A DNA stretch of 64,000 nt from Paenibacillus sophorae (GCF_018966525.1 NZ_CP076607.1:5518001-5582000), one strand, 5' to 3'. Positions 17,629 through 28,008 are shown, counted from the first letter of the stretch. A program made the numbers and translations. Notes: generated by a model not told the origin, from the letters alone.

Positions 17629-17661
17629 TGAATTTTAGGCCCCGGGGCAGGGCATATTATG
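17629..17661 (+). promoter_or_regulatory. Putative sigma-G promoter of sspI
   Basis: TGAATT at 17629-17634 and CATATTATG from 17653 are separated by 18 bases, close to the forespore sigma-G consensus (G-n-A-T-R, then CATnnTA). It lies about 40 bases upstream of the sspI start, as expected for a spore protein gene. Confidence 0.6.
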
Positions 17662-17700
17662 TTCAGCATAGTACACACTTTTGAAAAAGGAGCCCTCCAC

Positions 17701-17943
17701 ATGTCCATTACGCTCGACTTGCGCCAGGCCGTCATCCATAAAGTCCAGGGTCATTCCAAAACCGAACTGCGGGAAATGATTGACGGTTCGGTGGACGGTC
17801 CAGAAACCGCGCTGCCGGGACTCGGCGCCGTCTTTGAAATGATCTGGAAAGACCTTAATCCCGCTAAAAAAGACAATGTCGTCACGATGCTGCACGAACA
17901 TCTAAAGTCCGTCACTCCCGGTTCGCTTACCAGCGGCAGTTGA
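17701..17943 (+). CDS. sspI: Small acid-soluble spore protein SspI
   Basis: 80 residues starting MSITLDLRQAVIHKVQGHS, with ALPGLGVFE-like and NPAKKDNVV segments typical of SspI. It is made in the forespore. The start is ATG at 17701 after GGAG; a longer frame upstream has no ribosome binding site. A sigma-G-like promoter precedes it and a strong terminator follows, so it is a single-gene unit. Its presence shows that the organism forms endospores. The C-terminal extension (KSVTPGSLTSGS) is slightly longer than in Bacillus. Confidence 0.9.
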   Translation: MSITLDLRQAVIHKVQGHSKTELREMIDGSVDGPETALPGLGAVFEMIWKDLNPAKKDNVVTMLHEHLKSVTPGSLTSGS

Positions 17944-17948
17944 AGCAT

Positions 17949-18003
17949 TGGAAAAAGCCTCCGTACCCTTGCGCAAAACGCGCAAGAGACGGAGGCTTTT
18001 GTC
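17949..18003. terminator. Bidirectional terminator between sspI and prfC
   Basis: AAAAGCCTCCGT pairs with ACGGAGGCTTTT, with an inner stem CTTGCGC/GCGCAAG. It is symmetric, so it can end both convergent genes. Confidence 0.85.
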
Positions 18004-18041
18004 CTCTTTAATTCCGGCATAGCCTGCCCATCATCTTAAAC

Positions 18042-19628
18042 TTAAGGCGCCGTTTCCAGAAACTTCGCCGTCGGATTTTTCTCGATTGCCGTTCGCATCG
18101 CGTACTCGTTCTCGAACAGCACGACAAAATTCCCTTTTTTATCCGTAACGAGCGCCGAATTGATCCGGAACTTGCTTGGGTCCGGCTTGTTCTCGTCCAC
18201 AATCCAGCGCGCGAACTGATACGGCATCCGCTGAAGCTGCACATCCACGCCGTACTCACCCTTCATCCGGTACTCGAACACTTCAAATTGCAGCTGTCCG
18301 ACCACACCCAGCAGAATATCGTCGAAGCTGACCGTACGGAACACCTGAATCATGCCTTCCTCCGTCAGTTGATCGATTCCCTTCTGGAACTGCTTCGACT
18401 TCAGCGCATTTTTAATGCTGACCTTGGCGAAAATCTCGGGGGAGAAAGTCGGTAGTTCATCAAACACCACATCCCCCGCTTGGCTAAGCGAATCGCCGAT
18501 GCGGAATATGCCGGGGTCGAACAGACCAATAATATCTCCCGGATACGCCTCTTCGACGATATCGCGGTCCTGAGCAAGAAACTGCTGCGGCTGCGACAGC
18601 TTGATATCCTTGCCGGCGCGCACATGCTTCACGCTCATACCGCGCTCGAATTTGCCGGAAACGATGCGCAGGAAAGCAATCCGGTCGCGATGGGCCGGGT
18701 TCATATTCGCCTGGATTTTGAATACATAGCCGGTAAACTTCCCGTTTGTCGGTTCCACGATACCAGCTGTACTGCGGCGCGGTTCCGGCTTAGGAGCGAG
18801 CTGCAGGAAATTTTCCAGGAACGTCTGCACGCCGAAGTTGTTGATCGCACTGCCAAAGAAGACCGGCGTCAATTCGCCGCGCAACACCTTCTCATAATCG
18901 AAGGGATCTCCCGCAACATCAAGCAGCTCAAGATCCTGGCACAGCTGGTCGTGCAGATAGTCGCCCGCCATCTCGCGGATTACGGGATCGCGGTAGTCTT
19001 CCACCTTCTGCACCTTAATGACCGAATGATCGTCTCCTTGGAACAGCTCCACCTGATTCTTCATGCGGTCATAGACGCCGCTCAGCTCACGTCCCGTACC
19101 GATCGGCCAGTTCATCGGCACCGAACGGATGCCCAGCACCTGCTCCAGCTCCTCCATCAACTCAAAGGGATTGCGGCCCTCACGGTCGAGCTTGTTGATG
19201 AACGTAAAGATCGGAATGCCCCGCTTCGCGCACACCTGGAACAGCTTGATCGTCTGCGCTTCGACGCCTTTGGCGACGTCGATCAGCATGACCGCGCTGT
19301 CGGCGGCAGTCAATGTGCGGTAGGTATCCTCACTGAAATCCTGGTGACCCGGCGTATCCAGAATGTTGATCCGATGGCCGTTATAATCGAACTGCATAAC
19401 CGAGGAAGTAACGGAGATTCCGCGCTGCTTCTCGATTTCCATCCAGTCGCTTGTCGCATGCTTGCTTGCTTTGCGGGCCTTGACCGTTCCCGCCAGCCGG
19501 ATCGCGCCGCCGAACAGCAGCAGCTTCTCCGTGAGTGTCGTTTTACCTGCGTCAGGGTGGGAAATAATCGCGAATGTTCTGCGTTTATCCACTTCCTGCT
19601 GCAAATTCTGATCCATCGTTTGACTCAT
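18042..19628 (-). CDS. prfC: Peptide chain release factor 3
   Basis: 528 residues, the usual length. A translational GTPase: G1 SHPDAGKTTLTEK at about residues 19-31, G3 DTPGHQDFSEDTYRTL near 93, and G4 NKLDRE near 147. RF3 releases RF1/RF2 from the ribosome after peptide release. Domains II and III follow, ending FRINSALVTDKKGNFVVLFE. The gene is monocistronic, between the sspI/prfC terminator and a 300-base spacer. Confidence 0.97.
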   Translation of the reverse strand: MSQTMDQNLQQEVDKRRTFAIISHPDAGKTTLTEKLLLFGGAIRLAGTVKARKASKHATSDWMEIEKQRGISVTSSVMQFDYNGHRINILDTPGHQDFSEDTYRTLTAADSAVMLIDVAKGVEAQTIKLFQVCAKRGIPIFTFINKLDREGRNPFELMEELEQVLGIRSVPMNWPIGTGRELSGVYDRMKNQVELFQGDDHSVIKVQKVEDYRDPVIREMAGDYLHDQLCQDLELLDVAGDPFDYEKVLRGELTPVFFGSAINNFGVQTFLENFLQLAPKPEPRRSTAGIVEPTNGKFTGYVFKIQANMNPAHRDRIAFLRIVSGKFERGMSVKHVRAGKDIKLSQPQQFLAQDRDIVEEAYPGDIIGLFDPGIFRIGDSLSQAGDVVFDELPTFSPEIFAKVSIKNALKSKQFQKGIDQLTEEGMIQVFRTVSFDDILLGVVGQLQFEVFEYRMKGEYGVDVQLQRMPYQFARWIVDENKPDPSKFRINSALVTDKKGNFVVLFENEYAMRTAIEKNPTAKFLETAP

Positions 19629-19865
19629 TGCACATATCCCTTCATATCTGAATTGTTCACGTTCCGTATTAACGTCTTAAGAGAAAAACCTGTATCAAAT
19701 CGGCTGAATGGCCATTATTCTTTGCTCCTATCGCTAAGTTAGCCGTCCTTTCCCGCAGCCTGTCAGCCTTCATCTCTCACAGCCGAAGGACATATTAAAG
19801 CGGGCATCCTTTAAAGTATATCAAAATTTGGGCGGCATTATCTACCTAAATACAAGCTCCGAGAA
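19629..19865. other. Spacer upstream of prfC
   Basis: About 240 bases without a supported gene; it must contain the prfC promoter. No riboswitch or T-box motif was recognised. Confidence 0.35.
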
Positions 19866-19906
19866 AAAAATCTCCCCGCTCTAGGGCTCTAGGGCAGGGA
19901 GATTTC
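19866..19906 (-). terminator. Terminator of zwf
   Basis: AAATCTCCC pairs with GGGAGATTT around a loop containing CTCTAGGGC twice; T-rich on the minus-strand side. Confidence 0.75.
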
Positions 19907-19930
19907 TATATATCTATCCGGCTAACCATT

Positions 19931-21481
<1,551 letters not shown>

Positions 21482-21688
21482 GGCTCCTCATCTTTCTCTA
21501 TAATATAGTTTATTAAAATCCATTTTCACGTCTATTTTTAGTAAAAAGGTTATAGTGACGTGATGCCATTTTATCATATTCCGAAAAAGGATGCTATTAC
21601 ATTCCTGACAGTTTCTCTCGGATTTCAGCAAAATTCGATTACTGTTTCTTATCGTTCTCTATAATTGAGCTTATATAAGCTGAAAAAG

Positions 21689-22534
21689 TCAATATTCAAT
21701 CGTAATCAGCGGGAAACCGATAGTTACCCGGCTGCTGCCTTTGGCAACGTCTTGGTGAATCGCTGCCTGTACGGCCAGGCGATGCGTTCCGCTCTGCACG
21801 GTATGCAGCATGGATGGCACGGTGTAGGAGGTGCTGGCGGTTGTCTCGTCTTCGTAAGTTTCAGCTGCGCTCATGCCTTGCAGTTTGCCTGCAAGCATAC
21901 GCTCCGTCAGCTTCAGCGCCTGACTGGCGTCCTCGTGCTCCTTGGCAGTGCCCTGCAGGGAGACATTCCAGTCCGCGGCGATCCTCGCGGATGTCATCAT
22001 CATGCCGGCCTTCTGGGCAGCCCCGGCTAGTCCCGCTGTTCGGGACAGATCGGCCGTTTCCAGCGTAACGATTACATAACTCTCGCCTTCCCCCATTTCA
22101 CTCCAGAATAATGAGGTCTTCATTTCTCCGGTATTCGAGGAGGAACGGTAAGCGGCATGGCCTTCTTCTTCCGACTTGACGACGGTTTGAAGTCCGAGCG
22201 ACTTCGAGAGGGAGTTTGCGGCGGAGAATGCTTTGCCCTCTTCCCCTGTGTAGCTTCCCTGCCATTTAAAGACAAGACGCAGCGGAGAGTCTGGTTCTGT
22301 CACACTGCGGCCGAGATCCGTTAGCAGCGAGACCGTCCCGGACGGTGTACCGGCCAGTTCTGCGCGGACCTCGGATTTCCGGCCAACCCCGTCTGGCGGC
22401 AGGGCTTTGGAATAGCCCCTAGCGGCGGGACTGGCTTCCACTCCGTTTCGAAAGCACGCCAGCAGCAGTGCCGCACAGCACAGACCAATAAGCAGCAGCG
22501 TTCCCTTGTTTGAGCTCTTTCCCCGGTTTTCCAT
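21689..22534 (-). CDS. ywmB: YwmB family protein
   Basis: 281 residues. A signal peptide or anchor (TLLLIGLCCAALLLACF, with a possible Cys at its end) directs it out of the cell. The rest is a two-repeat alpha/beta fold; the end VTIGFPLITIEY is characteristic of YwmB, annotated as TATA-box-binding-like by fold only. Its role is unknown. It is separated from the upstream liaR gene by a terminator, so it has its own promoter. Palindrome AGCTTATATAAGCT lies just beyond the stop. Confidence 0.75.
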   Translation of the reverse strand: MENRGKSSNKGTLLLIGLCCAALLLACFRNGVEASPAARGYSKALPPDGVGRKSEVRAELAGTPSGTVSLLTDLGRSVTEPDSPLRLVFKWQGSYTGEEGKAFSAANSLSKSLGLQTVVKSEEEGHAAYRSSSNTGEMKTSLFWSEMGEGESYVIVTLETADLSRTAGLAGAAQKAGMMMTSARIAADWNVSLQGTAKEHEDASQALKLTERMLAGKLQGMSAAETYEDETTASTSYTVPSMLHTVQSGTHRLAVQAAIHQDVAKGSSRVTIGFPLITIEY

Positions 22535-22609
22535 CGTCTCTCTCCCTCTCGGTTCCGATCTAGCAATCTACTAGACAGGATAACCGTTTTGAGAGATTTT
22601 ATACCGAAG

Positions 22610-22637
22610 CAAAAAGCCAGCTCGTTCTGCCGGCTGC
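22610..22637 (-). terminator. Terminator of the liaFSR unit
   Basis: On the minus strand AGCCGGC pairs with GCTGGCT around AGAACGA, followed by TTTTT. It lies 18 bases after the liaR stop. Confidence 0.75.
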
Positions 22638-22654
22638 CGCCTGTTCCGGAGGCG

Positions 22655-23308
22655 CTACTCGGCCAGGCCGTTCTTGTAAGCGTAGATGGCCGCCTGCGTG
22701 CGGTCTTCCACGCCCAGTTTGGCAAGAATGTTCGTGACGTGGAACTTCACCGTCTTGATGCCGATAATAAGCTGGTCGGCAATATCCTGGTTTGATTTCC
22801 CCTGCGCCAGAAGCTTCAGCACTTCCATCTCCCGGTCGGTCAGCTCCGAATGAGCCGGAGCTTCAATCCGGGCGTCGCTGCGGAACCGGTTCATCATTTT
22901 GGATGCGACCTCCGAGACCAGAACGGACTGTCCCCGGGCCGCCGCCCGGATCGCATCCGCCACTTCACTGGCGCGCGAGGTTTTGAGCAGGTAGCTGAAA
23001 GCGCCGGCCTCGATGACCGGGTACATTTTTTCATCATCCAAATAGCTTGTCAGCACAATCACCTTACACTCGGGGTACAGCCTCATTACCTGCCTCGTTG
23101 TCTCAATGCCATCCATTCCTTCCATCACCAGGTCCATGAGCACAACATCCGGCTTGTACTCCTGCGCCAAGCGAATGCCTTCCTCACCGTTTCCGGCCTC
23201 GCCGACCACTTCGATTCCTTCCTCAGTCCCCAGCACCGCAGCCAGTCCGATTCTGACCATTTCATGGTCGTCCACCAGCAGCACTTTAATCGGTTCGCCA
23301 TTCTCCAT
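22655..23308 (-). CDS. liaR: LiaR/VraR-type response regulator
   Basis: 217 residues. The receiver domain (about 9-125) has the acidic pair DDH at 13-15 and the phospho-acceptor Asp59 in VVLMDLVMEG; the output domain (150-217) is a NarL-type helix-turn-helix (LTDREMEVLKLLAQGKSNQD). It responds to the LiaS-type kinase upstream and should control the envelope-stress genes at 25.5-27.8 kb. The ATG at 23308 follows GGGAGGGAT; a longer frame upstream is less likely. Unusually, 324 bases separate it from the kinase gene. Confidence 0.92.
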   Translation of the reverse strand: MENGEPIKVLLVDDHEMVRIGLAAVLGTEEGIEVVGEAGNGEEGIRLAQEYKPDVVLMDLVMEGMDGIETTRQVMRLYPECKVIVLTSYLDDEKMYPVIEAGAFSYLLKTSRASEVADAIRAAARGQSVLVSEVASKMMNRFRSDARIEAPAHSELTDREMEVLKLLAQGKSNQDIADQLIIGIKTVKFHVTNILAKLGVEDRTQAAIYAYKNGLAE

Positions 23309-23632
23309 GGCCAATCCCTCCCAAATGTTTGTGAGCACAGATATCTTCCGGATTGCTTCAAGCAGAATTCTCTCCGAACGGACGGCCCGGCAAATCTCCA
23401 ATTGGAGTACTTTAGTAGCTACGCTGTAGCCAGAGTTCTCCCCTCTAATTCCCCTAAACTGGGCGCGGCCCGTAACCTGATAAATAAACCGCCTTATACA
23501 TCACGGACCGGCTAATCCTGTTCCTTTGTTCGGAAAGGCTCCATTAGCTGAAAATTAGACGAAAGAATTCCTGCTGTGTTGGCATTCTCCAATAACACTT
23601 ACCCGAGCCAAGCCTGAAGGACCATGCTTGAT
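23309..23632. other. Long gap between liaS and liaR
   Basis: 324 bases without a supported coding frame. In most Lia/Vra loci the kinase and regulator genes overlap or almost touch, so this may hold an extra promoter for liaR or a decayed insertion. Confidence 0.45.
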
Positions 23633-24679
23633 CTAGATCCCCTTGTCCTCGCTGAGCAGCGGCACCGTAATCTCGATACGCGTACCTTTGCCTGGCGCCG
23701 TGATGAACTGGATGAACCCTCCCGTTTCCGTAATACGCTCCTGCATATTGGAAAGGCCGTACGATGTCTGCTTGTAATCATCCATTTCAAATCCGATGCC
23801 GTCATCGCGAATGGTCATCCGGACCGTGTCGCCGCGGCGATGGATGCGAATCTCCAATTTCTCCGCTTTGGCATGCCTCAGCGTGTTGGAAATGGCCTCC
23901 TGAACAATGCGGAACAGGTGGTTCTCGACGCCCTTTACCAGTTGTATGCCGGAATCCATCTCGAACAGGATGTCTATAGGCACCTTCACCTTCAGCTCCT
24001 TGATCAGCTCCCGAATGCCCTGTTCCAGACCTTTTCCATCCAGATAAACCGGGCGCAAATGCAGCAGCAGCGCTCTCATCTCCGACTGGGCCACGGCAGC
24101 CATCTCCTCGATCAGGGCGATTTGGCGCTGGGCTTTGTCGAAGTCCTTTTCAAGCGTCCGGCCAACGGCTGTTGCCGTCATCGAAATGGCGAACAGCTGC
24201 TGGGAGACCGCATCATGCAGTTCCCGGGCCAGACGCTGCCGCTCCTCCACAATTGCCGTCAGCCTCGCCTGTTCGGCAAGCTGGGCGTTATTCGTCGACA
24301 GCCGCTGGAGCGTCGTCACCTGATTCTCCCACTTGCCGCCGATCACGTTGAGCTGTTCCGCGAGCCTGCCCAGTTCGTCCTCGCCGAGTGGCGGCATGGA
24401 CAGCGTCAGGTTGCCTTTTTCCCACAGCAGCAGCGTTTCCCGCATTCGTTCAAGTCTGCGTTTGACGCGGAAGCTCTGGAAGAATCCGAAGCCTACGCCA
24501 AGACCGATCGGCAGAAGCACGACCGAAGCCGTCTGCAGCCCATAGCTCCAACTTTCAAAAGGGCGCATAAATCCATATGTATACATCATGTACAGGATAA
24601 CCAGCAGAAGGACAAAGGAGAACAAGGCTCCCTCGCCCATACTGCGCGATATGATGTTGGCATTCTTTTTATGATCCAT
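23633..24679 (-). CDS. liaS: LiaS/VraS-type sensor histidine kinase
   Basis: 348 residues. Two membrane helices (about 18-35 and 48-68) with a very short outside loop, typical for intramembrane-sensing kinases; a HAMP-like linker; the HisKA_3 dimer domain with His155 in RQRLARELHDAVSQQLF; and an HATPase_c domain ending in GIGFEMDD and YGLSNMQERI. It phosphorylates LiaR under cell-wall stress and is held in check by LiaF, encoded just upstream. AAGGAGG precedes the ATG. Confidence 0.93.
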   Translation of the reverse strand: MDHKKNANIISRSMGEGALFSFVLLLVILYMMYTYGFMRPFESWSYGLQTASVVLLPIGLGVGFGFFQSFRVKRRLERMRETLLLWEKGNLTLSMPPLGEDELGRLAEQLNVIGGKWENQVTTLQRLSTNNAQLAEQARLTAIVEERQRLARELHDAVSQQLFAISMTATAVGRTLEKDFDKAQRQIALIEEMAAVAQSEMRALLLHLRPVYLDGKGLEQGIRELIKELKVKVPIDILFEMDSGIQLVKGVENHLFRIVQEAISNTLRHAKAEKLEIRIHRRGDTVRMTIRDDGIGFEMDDYKQTSYGLSNMQERITETGGFIQFITAPGKGTRIEITVPLLSEDKGI

Positions 24680-24703
24680 CCGGAGCCCTCCCCTCCTTAT
24701 CCA

Positions 24704-25351
24704 CTAAGGCAATCTTACATCCAAATCTCCCATCAAATAGGAAACGCTGACCTTCACCCGATGTTCACTGCTCTCGTAGCCCGGCGATTTCCAGTTTAAC
24801 CGGTTCAGCATGCCCGTATCGCGCTGACTGCCGAATTCAATGGAGCCGAACAGCACGAAGGCTTCAATCTCCACACCGTAGCCGTCGGCCAGATGCAGGT
24901 CCATATCTCCAAAAATCCCCTGAAACAGCATAATCGTTTCCTTATCCTCAGCCATCGCCAGCGACAGGTCCAGATCCGTTTCGCCCAGCACATGCCAGGC
25001 GCTGAGACTATGCATCACCCAGGGCGACCGGTCCCAGTTAAAGCTTGAAGAGAAATTCTGTTTCTGAAGATAGTTTCTCCCCCGCTGCAGCCCTTTGGAT
25101 TTGACAAAAAACATGCCAAGCGAGATCAGGCAGATTCCCAGCACCAGCACCAGATGATCCAGCAGCAGCAGCACCGCGCCAATTCCCAGCAGCGTATAGC
25201 CCTGTTTGATCTTACCCGAAGTTGTCAGATAGATGCCCAGCAGTAGAAATAAAAGGGCGACAATGGAAAAAAAACCGATCCATCTGCCAAAAATCATCAA
25301 GCATCCGACACCAATCAGTCCTATGGCAATCAAACGGTTTCGCTTCTCCAT
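24704..25351 (-). CDS. liaF: LiaF-type inhibitor of the envelope-stress kinase
   Basis: 215 residues. Four N-terminal membrane helices (about 5-95), then a beta-helical cytoplasmic domain with the LiaF repeats (DLDLSLAMAEDKE, GIFGDMDLHLADGYGV, SYLMGDLDVRLP). LiaF normally blocks LiaS in the absence of stress. The ATG follows AGGAGG at good distance. It opens the liaF-liaS-liaR unit, 24 bases before liaS. Confidence 0.9.
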   Translation of the reverse strand: MEKRNRLIAIGLIGVGCLMIFGRWIGFFSIVALLFLLLGIYLTTSGKIKQGYTLLGIGAVLLLLDHLVLVLGICLISLGMFFVKSKGLQRGRNYLQKQNFSSSFNWDRSPWVMHSLSAWHVLGETDLDLSLAMAEDKETIMLFQGIFGDMDLHLADGYGVEIEAFVLFGSIEFGSQRDTGMLNRLNWKSPGYESSEHRVKVSVSYLMGDLDVRLP

Positions 25352-25415
25352 CCTCGCACCTCCTGATGTATTGTAGTCCGGACAACCCCGAGCAACCCGG
25401 GACCAAACGGCCGGA

Positions 25416-25454
25416 AAAGCCATGACGGCATGGTGGATCCATCCGTATGGCTTT
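25416..25454 (-). terminator. Stem-loop between pspA/liaH and liaF
   Basis: AAAGCCAT pairs with ATGGCTTT and ACGG with CCGT inside. The T-run after it is only four bases, so it may be a partial terminator reducing liaFSR expression from the upstream promoter. Confidence 0.5.
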
Positions 25455-25525
25455 ACCCTCGCTTCAGCATATCACATCAACTTGTATTTATGGAACAGTC
25501 ATTATCCTATGACTGTATATTCGCC

Positions 25526-26227
25526 CTATTCTTCCTTGCTCACGGAAGGCTCAGCTGAGCCGTTCAGCTTGCTCTTCAGCGCGTTCAGCTGTTCCTCCAC
25601 CTTAAGCTGCTTCTCGGCGTCGACAGGACTGTACGCGGCTGCGGCCGTCGGCCGGTAAGGAGTGCGCAGCACATCGGCTTCGGCTTCAAGCTGCATGATC
25701 TTCTCTTCCATACGGTGGAATCCAAGCGAAGCGCTGCCACTTTCAATGCTGTGAACGCTGCTGATTTGCGACATTTGCTTCTTCGCTTTAGCCATTTGAG
25801 CCCGGGATACGAGCTCATTGCGCTTGTTGCGCAGCTTGTAGAACTCATCCTTCATATCATGCAGCTGCTGAACCAATTCCTTGGCATGGGCATCCGCTTG
25901 GGAATGCAGTTCGCTGTATTCGCCATATTTTTGGTCGAAGTAAATTTTCTCCTCAAGCAGCTTGCGCGCCACTTCTTCCTGGCCATTCTTCAAGGCAAGC
26001 TCGGCTTGCGCGCCGCGCTGTCCGGACAATTTCTCCGCTTCCTCCACACGCTGCTTCATCCGGCGTTCATTGGCCATTTGCTTGGCAACCGTAACCTCCG
26101 CCTCGTGAATCTCTCCTTCCATGTCGCGCAGATACTGGTTCAGCATGACAATTGGGTCTTCCACCTTATCCAGCAGATCGTTAACAGATGCTTTGGTCAT
26201 ATCTTTAATTCTTTTAAAAACTCCCAT
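25526..26227 (-). CDS. PspA/LiaH family membrane-stress protein
   Basis: 233 residues, nearly all helical coiled coil. The N-terminus MGVFKRIKDMTKASVNDLLD is the amphipathic membrane-binding helix of the PspA/IM30/LiaH family, followed by DPIVMLNQYLRDMEGEIHEA. It would oligomerise on damaged membrane to limit leakage. It is the last gene of the psp-like unit, next to liaF. This is the closer LiaH candidate of the two PspA proteins by position, but sequence alone does not decide which is which. Confidence 0.9.
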   Translation of the reverse strand: MGVFKRIKDMTKASVNDLLDKVEDPIVMLNQYLRDMEGEIHEAEVTVAKQMANERRMKQRVEEAEKLSGQRGAQAELALKNGQEEVARKLLEEKIYFDQKYGEYSELHSQADAHAKELVQQLHDMKDEFYKLRNKRNELVSRAQMAKAKKQMSQISSVHSIESGSASLGFHRMEEKIMQLEAEADVLRTPYRPTAAAAYSPVDAEKQLKVEEQLNALKSKLNGSAEPSVSKEE

Positions 26228-26230
26228 GTT

Positions 26231-26740
26231 TTACACTTCTCCCTTCTTGTCTTCGTATTTGGCAAGCTTGCGTCTAAGCTCTTCGATTTCTTTTTGCATC
26301 GCTTTCTTCTCGATATCCTTCATCATATCGTCCAGACCGGAGTCTTGCGCGGAATACCCTGCTGTCTTGCTGTATCGCGGATCATAATGGTCGCTGCGGC
26401 CATAAGGCCGCGATCCGGATGAACCGAATGGACCGGAGTGGCCGAATGGGCCTCGCGGACCGCATCCCCGGCGTCCATATCCGTCTTCGCCTTTATAATG
26501 CGGACCATAACCGCCGTCCGCCATTTCAGGACCGAAGCCGTACGGCGGATAAGGCCCCGGCTCCTTCGGAAAGATCAGTGCTGCGATGAAATACACCGGA
26601 ATAACGGCGCCGCCCGTAAAGGGAATGCTGATCAACAGCAGTATCCGCAGCAGCGTGGAGTCGATGCCGATCACCTCCGCCAATCCGCCGGTGAGTCCTG
26701 TCAGCACTTTGTCGCGGGTAGATCGATATAACCTCGTCAT
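26231..26740 (-). CDS. PspC domain membrane protein
   Basis: About 169 residues. RLYRSTRDKVLTGLTGGLAE and two hydrophobic stretches (to about residue 60) form the PspC domain; a long Gly/Pro/Tyr-rich linker follows (FGHSGPFGSSGSRPYG), and a short coiled coil (KAMQKEIEELRRKLAKYED) ends the protein. The start used is ATG at 26740, after AAGGAG. It lies between the two PspA genes with gaps of 3-4 bases, so the three are tightly co-expressed. PspC proteins sense or relay membrane stress and can bind PspA. Confidence 0.9.
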   Translation of the reverse strand: MTRLYRSTRDKVLTGLTGGLAEVIGIDSTLLRILLLISIPFTGGAVIPVYFIAALIFPKEPGPYPPYGFGPEMADGGYGPHYKGEDGYGRRGCGPRGPFGHSGPFGSSGSRPYGRSDHYDPRYSKTAGYSAQDSGLDDMMKDIEKKAMQKEIEELRRKLAKYEDKKGEV

Positions 26741-26744
26741 AACG

Positions 26745-27419
26745 CTACTCCTTTCCATCTTTGTTCAGCTTCTCCTTCAGCTTGGCCAGTTCCCGCTCCA
26801 GAACGGTGGCGACCGTCTCGCCCGCCTGAACCGCGTATTCCTGGCCCATCCGCCGCAGGTCGCGAAGACTTTTGGCTTCAAGCTCCCAGTCGGTCAGCCG
26901 GTCTTCCAGGCGTCCGAACATTTTCGGAATATCCCCGCCGCCGTAGGTGCCTGCCCGCTGGTTCATCCGCTGCTGCAGCCGGAGCGTCTCCATCCGGGCC
27001 GCATAATACTGGCGTTTGCTGTAGACCGATTGATACTCCATCCTCAGTTCGCCGAGCTGCTGCTCCAGTTCGAATAGAGACTGCCGGCTTTGCTCCAGAA
27101 GACCACCGTACTGCTCCAGCTTTTCCTCGTAAATGATTTTCTCCTGCAGAGCCAGCTTTGCCAGATTATCCTCGCCCGCTTTCAGCGCCAGCAGCGCCTG
27201 CTCCTCCCGTTTGTTCCTCATGGAAGTCGCCTGGTCGACCTGATGCTGAAGCTGCTTCGTATGATTCGCGTACTGTTGGTACAATCTTTCGGCTTCACTG
27301 ATTTCCTCACGGGTCGTGTACAGAAATTGATCGATTAGCTTCACGGGGTCTTGACTTTGTTCAAGCTTTTCATTTAAATTGGCTACGGTAATGTCCCGCA
27401 TGCGACGAAAGACGCTCAT
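26745..27419 (-). CDS. PspA/IM30 family protein, second copy
   Basis: 224 residues of coiled coil starting MSVFRRMRDITVANLNEKLE, then DPVKLIDQFLYTTREEISEA. It shares the family plan with the gene at 25526-26227 but differs widely in sequence, so the two are old paralogues with probably separate functions. AAGGAGGG precedes the ATG. Confidence 0.9.
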   Translation of the reverse strand: MSVFRRMRDITVANLNEKLEQSQDPVKLIDQFLYTTREEISEAERLYQQYANHTKQLQHQVDQATSMRNKREEQALLALKAGEDNLAKLALQEKIIYEEKLEQYGGLLEQSRQSLFELEQQLGELRMEYQSVYSKRQYYAARMETLRLQQRMNQRAGTYGGGDIPKMFGRLEDRLTDWELEAKSLRDLRRMGQEYAVQAGETVATVLERELAKLKEKLNKDGKE

Positions 27420-27465
27420 AATGTGCCGCTCCCTCCTTGCCGTTAATTTTAGTTCTGCTTAAGCT

Positions 27466-27768
27466 TTAATAATAGTTGCCTCTCTTGCCTTTAAGTACGG
27501 TTACTCCCCATACGACCAGTGCCAAGCCGAGCAGCGGTCCGATCAGCCACGACAGTTTGGCGATCAGGGACATGACCCCGATAAACATTACGATCCAGCC
27601 GATCACCTTGCGTCCGCTCTTAATTCCGTAGTAACCGAGAACAACCAGCAGTACCGGGAACAGCAGCCTGAAAATCCCATGTATCAGCGGAAGCGCCATA
27701 CCCAGCAGCATAATAGCGCCGATGACAATCAGTACAATCGCAAGACCGTTTCCTCTGTTTCTTTGCAT
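27466..27768 (-). CDS. LiaI-like small membrane protein
   Basis: 100 residues with four hydrophobic stretches (NGLAIVLIVIGAIMLLGMAL, FRLLFPVLLVVLGYYG, VIGWIVMFIGVMSL, LIGPLLGLALVVWG) and short loops. This is the LiaI/LiaF-N membrane domain, proposed to anchor PspA/LiaH. It is the first gene of the psp-like unit. Start ATG at 27768 after AAAGGCGG. Confidence 0.8.
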   Translation of the reverse strand: MQRNRGNGLAIVLIVIGAIMLLGMALPLIHGIFRLLFPVLLVVLGYYGIKSGRKVIGWIVMFIGVMSLIAKLSWLIGPLLGLALVVWGVTVLKGKRGNYY

Positions 27769-27797
27769 TTTTTTCACCGCCTTTCGTTGTCCTTCAC

Positions 27798-27850
27798 CTT
27801 ATGCTCTTATTGTAGGCTGAATCGAGTCCGCCCAAAACGGACCGGGGACG
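27798..27850 (-). promoter_or_regulatory. Putative promoter and palindrome upstream of liaI-like gene
   Basis: On the minus strand TACAAT (a good -10) lies 17 bases after TTTTGG; the weak -35 overlaps an inverted repeat GTCCG/CGGAC (27826-27842). A palindrome over a weak -35 fits activation by a regulator such as LiaR. Inferred from sequence only. Confidence 0.4.
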
Positions 27851-27918
27851 GTTTTTGAAACTGGACCTTAGGCGGGGCATATGTAAGACTGCCGTCCGAA
27901 AGAAAGGTGAATAACACA

Positions 27919-27963
27919 AACAGGCTTGTAAAACGGCTGATCCAGCCGTTTTACAAGCCTGTT
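27919..27963 (-). terminator. Terminator of nifH (21-base-pair perfect stem)
   Basis: AACAGGCTTGTAAAACGGCTG pairs over its whole length with the complement around a 3-base loop, 46 bases after the nifH stop. Confidence 0.85.
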
Positions 27964-28008
27964 CCATTACTCTAATAATCTATACGCAGTCGCAGACGTT
28001 CTCTTCGA

